Below are positions 7,702 to 9,620 of a stretch of DNA of 9,620 bases, in pieces; positions within the stretch are counted from its first letter, which is position 1; each line of letters begins with the position of its first letter. The notes beneath the pieces are model-generated. The model was not told the origin of the DNA. It was given only the letters and a program-made list of their open reading frames with translations, and did not search any database. The translations under genes and the position numbers were made by a program. The stretch comes from JAQGMV01 sp050260255 (GTDB lineage: Bacteria; Pseudomonadota; Gammaproteobacteria; Burkholderiales; SG8-41). The DNA lies in NCBI GenBank assembly GCA_050260255.1, contig JBLNBW010000047.1, positions 1 to 9,620 of the forward strand, read 5' to 3'.

Positions 7702-7731
7702 TTCGCATTCACGTGTATACATTAGTATACT
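7702..7731 (+). promoter_or_regulatory. Candidate sigma-70-like promoter for the rightward unit
   Basis: TTCGCA at 7702-7707 (4 of 6 to the -35 consensus), an 18-base spacer and TATACT at 7726-7731 (5 of 6 to the -10 consensus) would start transcription near 7738, about 27 bases before the lyase ATG. The -10 box lies within the second GTATAC palindrome, so a bound regulator would block it. A TATACT also reads on the minus strand at 7729-7724 for the leftward operon, but without a good -35. Confidence 0.4.
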
Positions 7732-7732
7732 A
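7714..7732. promoter_or_regulatory. Twin palindromic operator between divergent genes
   Basis: Two palindromes lie side by side: TGTATACA (7714-7721) and TAGTATACTA (7723-7732). Both centre on GTATAC and their centres are exactly 10 bases apart, so dimers would bind the same face of the helix. Short GT-AC palindromes, including GTATAC cores, are typical targets of FadR/FCD-type GntR regulators, and such a protein is encoded in the leftward operon. The AT-rich tract stands out from its GC-rich surroundings. One site would cover the putative start of the leftward transcript and the other the rightward -10 box. The regulator link is inference. Confidence 0.65.
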
Positions 7733-7750
7733 CTTTAACCGATACATGCC

Positions 7751-7757
7751 GGAGAGG
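7751..7757 (+). promoter_or_regulatory. Ribosome binding site of the ICL/PEPM-family gene
   Basis: GGAGAGG lies 7 bases before the ATG at 7765, which fixes this start. Confidence 0.75.
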
Positions 7758-7764
7758 TCCAGTA

Positions 7765-8676
7765 ATGCAGATCGAGTCGAAAGGTGCGCGCCTGCGCGCG
7801 CTCATCCATCGCAGGGACAAAGTACTGACCGTATTGCATCCGCCGACCGCCGCGCATGCGCGGATCATGGAGCGCGCGGGATGCGAGGCGGGCTTCGTCG
7901 GCACCGGCGGCGTGGTGGGCGCGTATACCGGGCTTGCCGACGTCGGCACCGCAACGAATACCGAATTCGTCGAGATCGGCGAATGGATCGCGCGATCCGT
8001 GAACTTTCCCATCATCCTCGATGGCGATACGGGACACGGCGGCATCATGGCCGTGCGCAGGCTCGTGCGCGAGTGCATCCGCGCCGGCATCGCGGGCGTC
8101 CGCATCGACGACCAGCCCATCGAAGGCAAGCGTCGGACTCAGGACACCGGGGTGGACATCGTGCCGATCGAACAGGCGATCGCACGGTACCGAGCCGCCG
8201 TGGACATGAAGAACGAGCTCGATCCCGATTTCGTCATCATGGCGCAGTGTTACGCGCGTGACGCCGTGAACGGCGGCATCGATGAGGCGATCACGCGATT
8301 GAAGGCCTATCGCGAAGTTGCCGGAGTGGACTGGGTGCAGCTCGAGTCGCCGCACTCCGTCGACGAGATCAAGCGTGCGCGCGCCGCGGTCGAAGGCCCC
8401 TTCTCTTTCATGAAAGGCAAGCTGCCGCGCTACCTGGGCTTGGACGAGCATCTGGCACTGGGCGTGAACATCGCGTGGTATCCGGGCTTCACGCATCATG
8501 TCACGTGGGCCGCGTTGTGGGACTTCATGGAAGCCTTTCAGCAGCGCGGCATCCAGGCGTGGGAGGAATTCGTCGAAAGCCGCAGGCAGCGACCCTATCC
8601 GCAGCCAGCCGTAGGTCCCGAAGGCGAAGGCGCGGACAAACAGCAGGCGTTGGAACGACGTTACTTCTCCCGCTAG
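7765..8676 (+). CDS. Isocitrate lyase/PEP mutase superfamily protein (carboxylic acid C-C lyase or decarboxylase)
   Basis: This 303-residue protein has the length of the short ICL/PEPM branch (methylisocitrate lyase PrpB, dimethylmalate lyase, oxaloacetate decarboxylase, PEP mutase). The metal-binding strand LDGDTGHGG (85-93, D86 and D88) matches the family's D-D-TG-GG motif, RIDDQ at 113-117 supplies the next acidic pair, and QLESP at 192-196 holds the conserved Glu. The catalytic loop that reads KRCGH or KKCGH in true lyases is replaced by EGKRRTQDTG (120-129), so the acid-base Cys is missing. Members without it include PEP mutase and some oxaloacetate decarboxylases, so 2-methylisocitrate lyase is unlikely. 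It should be a cytoplasmic, Mg-dependent enzyme working through an enolate intermediate, probably the last step of the pathway. It leads the rightward unit and the Bug gene follows after 38 bases with no terminator visible. The family is certain, the reaction open. Confidence 0.92.
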   Translation: MQIESKGARLRALIHRRDKVLTVLHPPTAAHARIMERAGCEAGFVGTGGVVGAYTGLADVGTATNTEFVEIGEWIARSVNFPIILDGDTGHGGIMAVRRLVRECIRAGIAGVRIDDQPIEGKRRTQDTGVDIVPIEQAIARYRAAVDMKNELDPDFVIMAQCYARDAVNGGIDEAITRLKAYREVAGVDWVQLESPHSVDEIKRARAAVEGPFSFMKGKLPRYLGLDEHLALGVNIAWYPGFTHHVTWAALWDFMEAFQQRGIQAWEEFVESRRQRPYPQPAVGPEGEGADKQQALERRYFSR

Positions 8677-8703
8677 AACGTAACGAAGATCATCTAAAAC
8701 ACC

Positions 8704-8710
8704 GAGGAGG
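8704..8710 (+). promoter_or_regulatory. Strong ribosome binding site of the second Bug gene
   Basis: GAGGAGG lies 4 bases before the ATG at 8715. It is the best Shine-Dalgarno match in the window and suggests high expression of this receptor. Confidence 0.8.
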
Positions 8711-8714
8711 AATC

Positions 8715-9620
8715 ATGAGAAAACTATGCGTCTCCCTGTCACTGGCCACGGCCGTGGCCGCAGTTCCGATGAGCAGCTATGCCCAGCAGAAGAACGACCA
8801 GGCGTATCCGAACAAGCCGGTACGCATCCTGGTCGGCTTCGCCCCCGGCGGCGGCAGCGACATCCTTTCCCGCACCATAGGGCAAAAGCTCGCGGAACGA
8901 TGGGGCTATCCGGTCGTGACCGACAATCGCGCCGGCGCTGGAGGAACGATTGCGCTGGAGATCGCGGCCAAGGCGGCGCCGGACGGGTACACATTGCTGG
9001 TGATTTCGGGCAGCCAGATCACCAACGCCACGCTGGTGACGCGTGTGCCGTACGACATACGGACGACTTACACCGCGATCACTCAGCTCACGTCGCAGCC
9101 TTATGTGCTGCTGGAGCACCCATCCGTGCCGGCAAAGACGGTGCAGGAGTTGATCGCCTATGCCAAATCGAATCCGGGGCGGCTCAACTACGGATCGTCC
9201 GGCACCGGCTCGTCCGCTCACCTCGGCATGGAGCTCTTCAACTCCCTCGCCCGCATACAGACGATACACGTGCCTTATAAGGGGAGCGGCCAGGCGTTGA
9301 TCGATCTCATCGGCGGCCAGGTCCAGCTTCTTTTGGCGAGCGCGATCTCCGCCGTTCCGAACCTGAAGACGGGCAAGCTGCGCGCACTCGGCGTAACGAG
9401 CGGCAAACGCTCGCGCCACATGCCCGACATTCCGACGATTGCCGAGGCCGGCGTTCCGGGATACGACGTCACCGGCTGGTATGGCATCGTCGCGCCCGGC
9501 GGAACGCCGCCCGCGCTCGTGAACCGGTTGAACGGCGAGCTCACGAAATTGCTGGCAAGCCCCGAAGTCGAGGAGAAGCTCGCCGCGGATGGGGCGGAAG
9601 CGGCGCCCAGTACGCCGGCG
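8715..9620 (+). CDS. Bug/TctC-family periplasmic solute-binding protein (3'-truncated by window edge)
   Basis: 302 codons are present without a stop; family members are usually about 320-330 residues, so only a short C-terminal piece is missing. It begins with a Sec signal peptide (about 1-23, ending SSYA before QQK), then YPNKPVRILV (31-40), the intact glycine loop PGGGSD (44-49), NRAGAGG (71-77), APDGYTLL (88-95) and, further on, YKGSGQALIDLIGGQ. The same landmarks occur in the Bug protein encoded at 1597-2559, so the two are distant paralogues, but their sequences differ throughout and a recent duplication is not evident. It probably binds the pathway substrate or a related acid in the periplasm. 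It follows the ICL/PEPM gene by 38 bases and should be co-transcribed with it. Membrane partners may lie beyond the window. The ligand is unknown. Confidence 0.95.
   Translation, partial: MRKLCVSLSLATAVAAVPMSSYAQQKNDQAYPNKPVRILVGFAPGGGSDILSRTIGQKLAERWGYPVVTDNRAGAGGTIALEIAAKAAPDGYTLLVISGSQITNATLVTRVPYDIRTTYTAITQLTSQPYVLLEHPSVPAKTVQELIAYAKSNPGRLNYGSSGTGSSAHLGMELFNSLARIQTIHVPYKGSGQALIDLIGGQVQLLLASAISAVPNLKTGKLRALGVTSGKRSRHMPDIPTIAEAGVPGYDVTGWYGIVAPGGTPPALVNRLNGELTKLLASPEVEEKLAADGAEAAPSTPA

Noticed and set aside
7695..7712. GTG start at 7712 for the FAD dehydrogenase.
   Set aside because: It abuts the operator and lacks a ribosome site; the ATG at 7694 places the FAD motif at the usual distance. 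It is not excluded.
7923..7928. A third GTATAC inside the lyase gene.
   Set aside because: It is isolated, its flanks do not extend the palindrome, and it is explained by codons of the protein.
7188..8261. A 357-codon plus-strand frame spanning the divergent control region.
   Set aside because: It runs antisense to the dehydrogenase and out of frame with the lyase, which has a good ribosome site and clear motifs.

Overview
The window looks like a chromosomal segment from a GC-rich proteobacterium, most likely a betaproteobacterium of the Burkholderiales type. This is inferred from two periplasmic Bug/TctC-type solute receptors, the consistently GC-rich third codon positions and the mix of catabolic families; no rRNA or other taxonomic marker is present. 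No tRNA, CRISPR array, insertion sequence or other mobile element was seen.

The layout is a divergent catabolic locus. A roughly 70-base control region near 7695-7764 separates two transcription units. Leftward (minus strand, 7694 down to 178) runs a seven-gene block: a TcuA-like FAD-dependent dehydrogenase, a CapA-type metallophosphatase-fold protein, a GntR/FCD regulator, the large and small subunits of an aconitase/isopropylmalate-dehydratase-family hydro-lyase, a Bug solute receptor, and an MmgE/PrpD-family protein. Every junction is an overlap of 4-11 bases or a gap of 0-3 bases, so the block is almost certainly one operon. Rightward (7765 to the window end) lie an isocitrate lyase/PEP mutase superfamily protein and a second Bug receptor, cut off by the window edge. 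At the far left, a short reading frame (3-101, plus strand) may be the end of a convergent neighbouring gene.

The parts suggest breakdown of an organic acid, probably a di- or tricarboxylate, possibly methyl-branched. A Bug receptor captures the acid, the FAD enzyme makes a C=C bond (as TcuA does with tricarballylate), the [4Fe-4S] hydro-lyase and/or the MmgE/PrpD protein moves water across it, and the ICL/PEPM-family lyase cleaves the hydroxy-acid to central metabolites. The hydro-lyase plus lyase pair recalls the dimethylmaleate hydratase and 2,3-dimethylmalate lyase steps of nicotinate fermentation, but the lyase lacks the usual catalytic Cys loop and the small subunit has an altered active-site loop, so the real substrate is unknown. 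The GntR/FCD protein probably controls both units through two GTATAC palindromes spaced one helical turn apart between the divergent genes.
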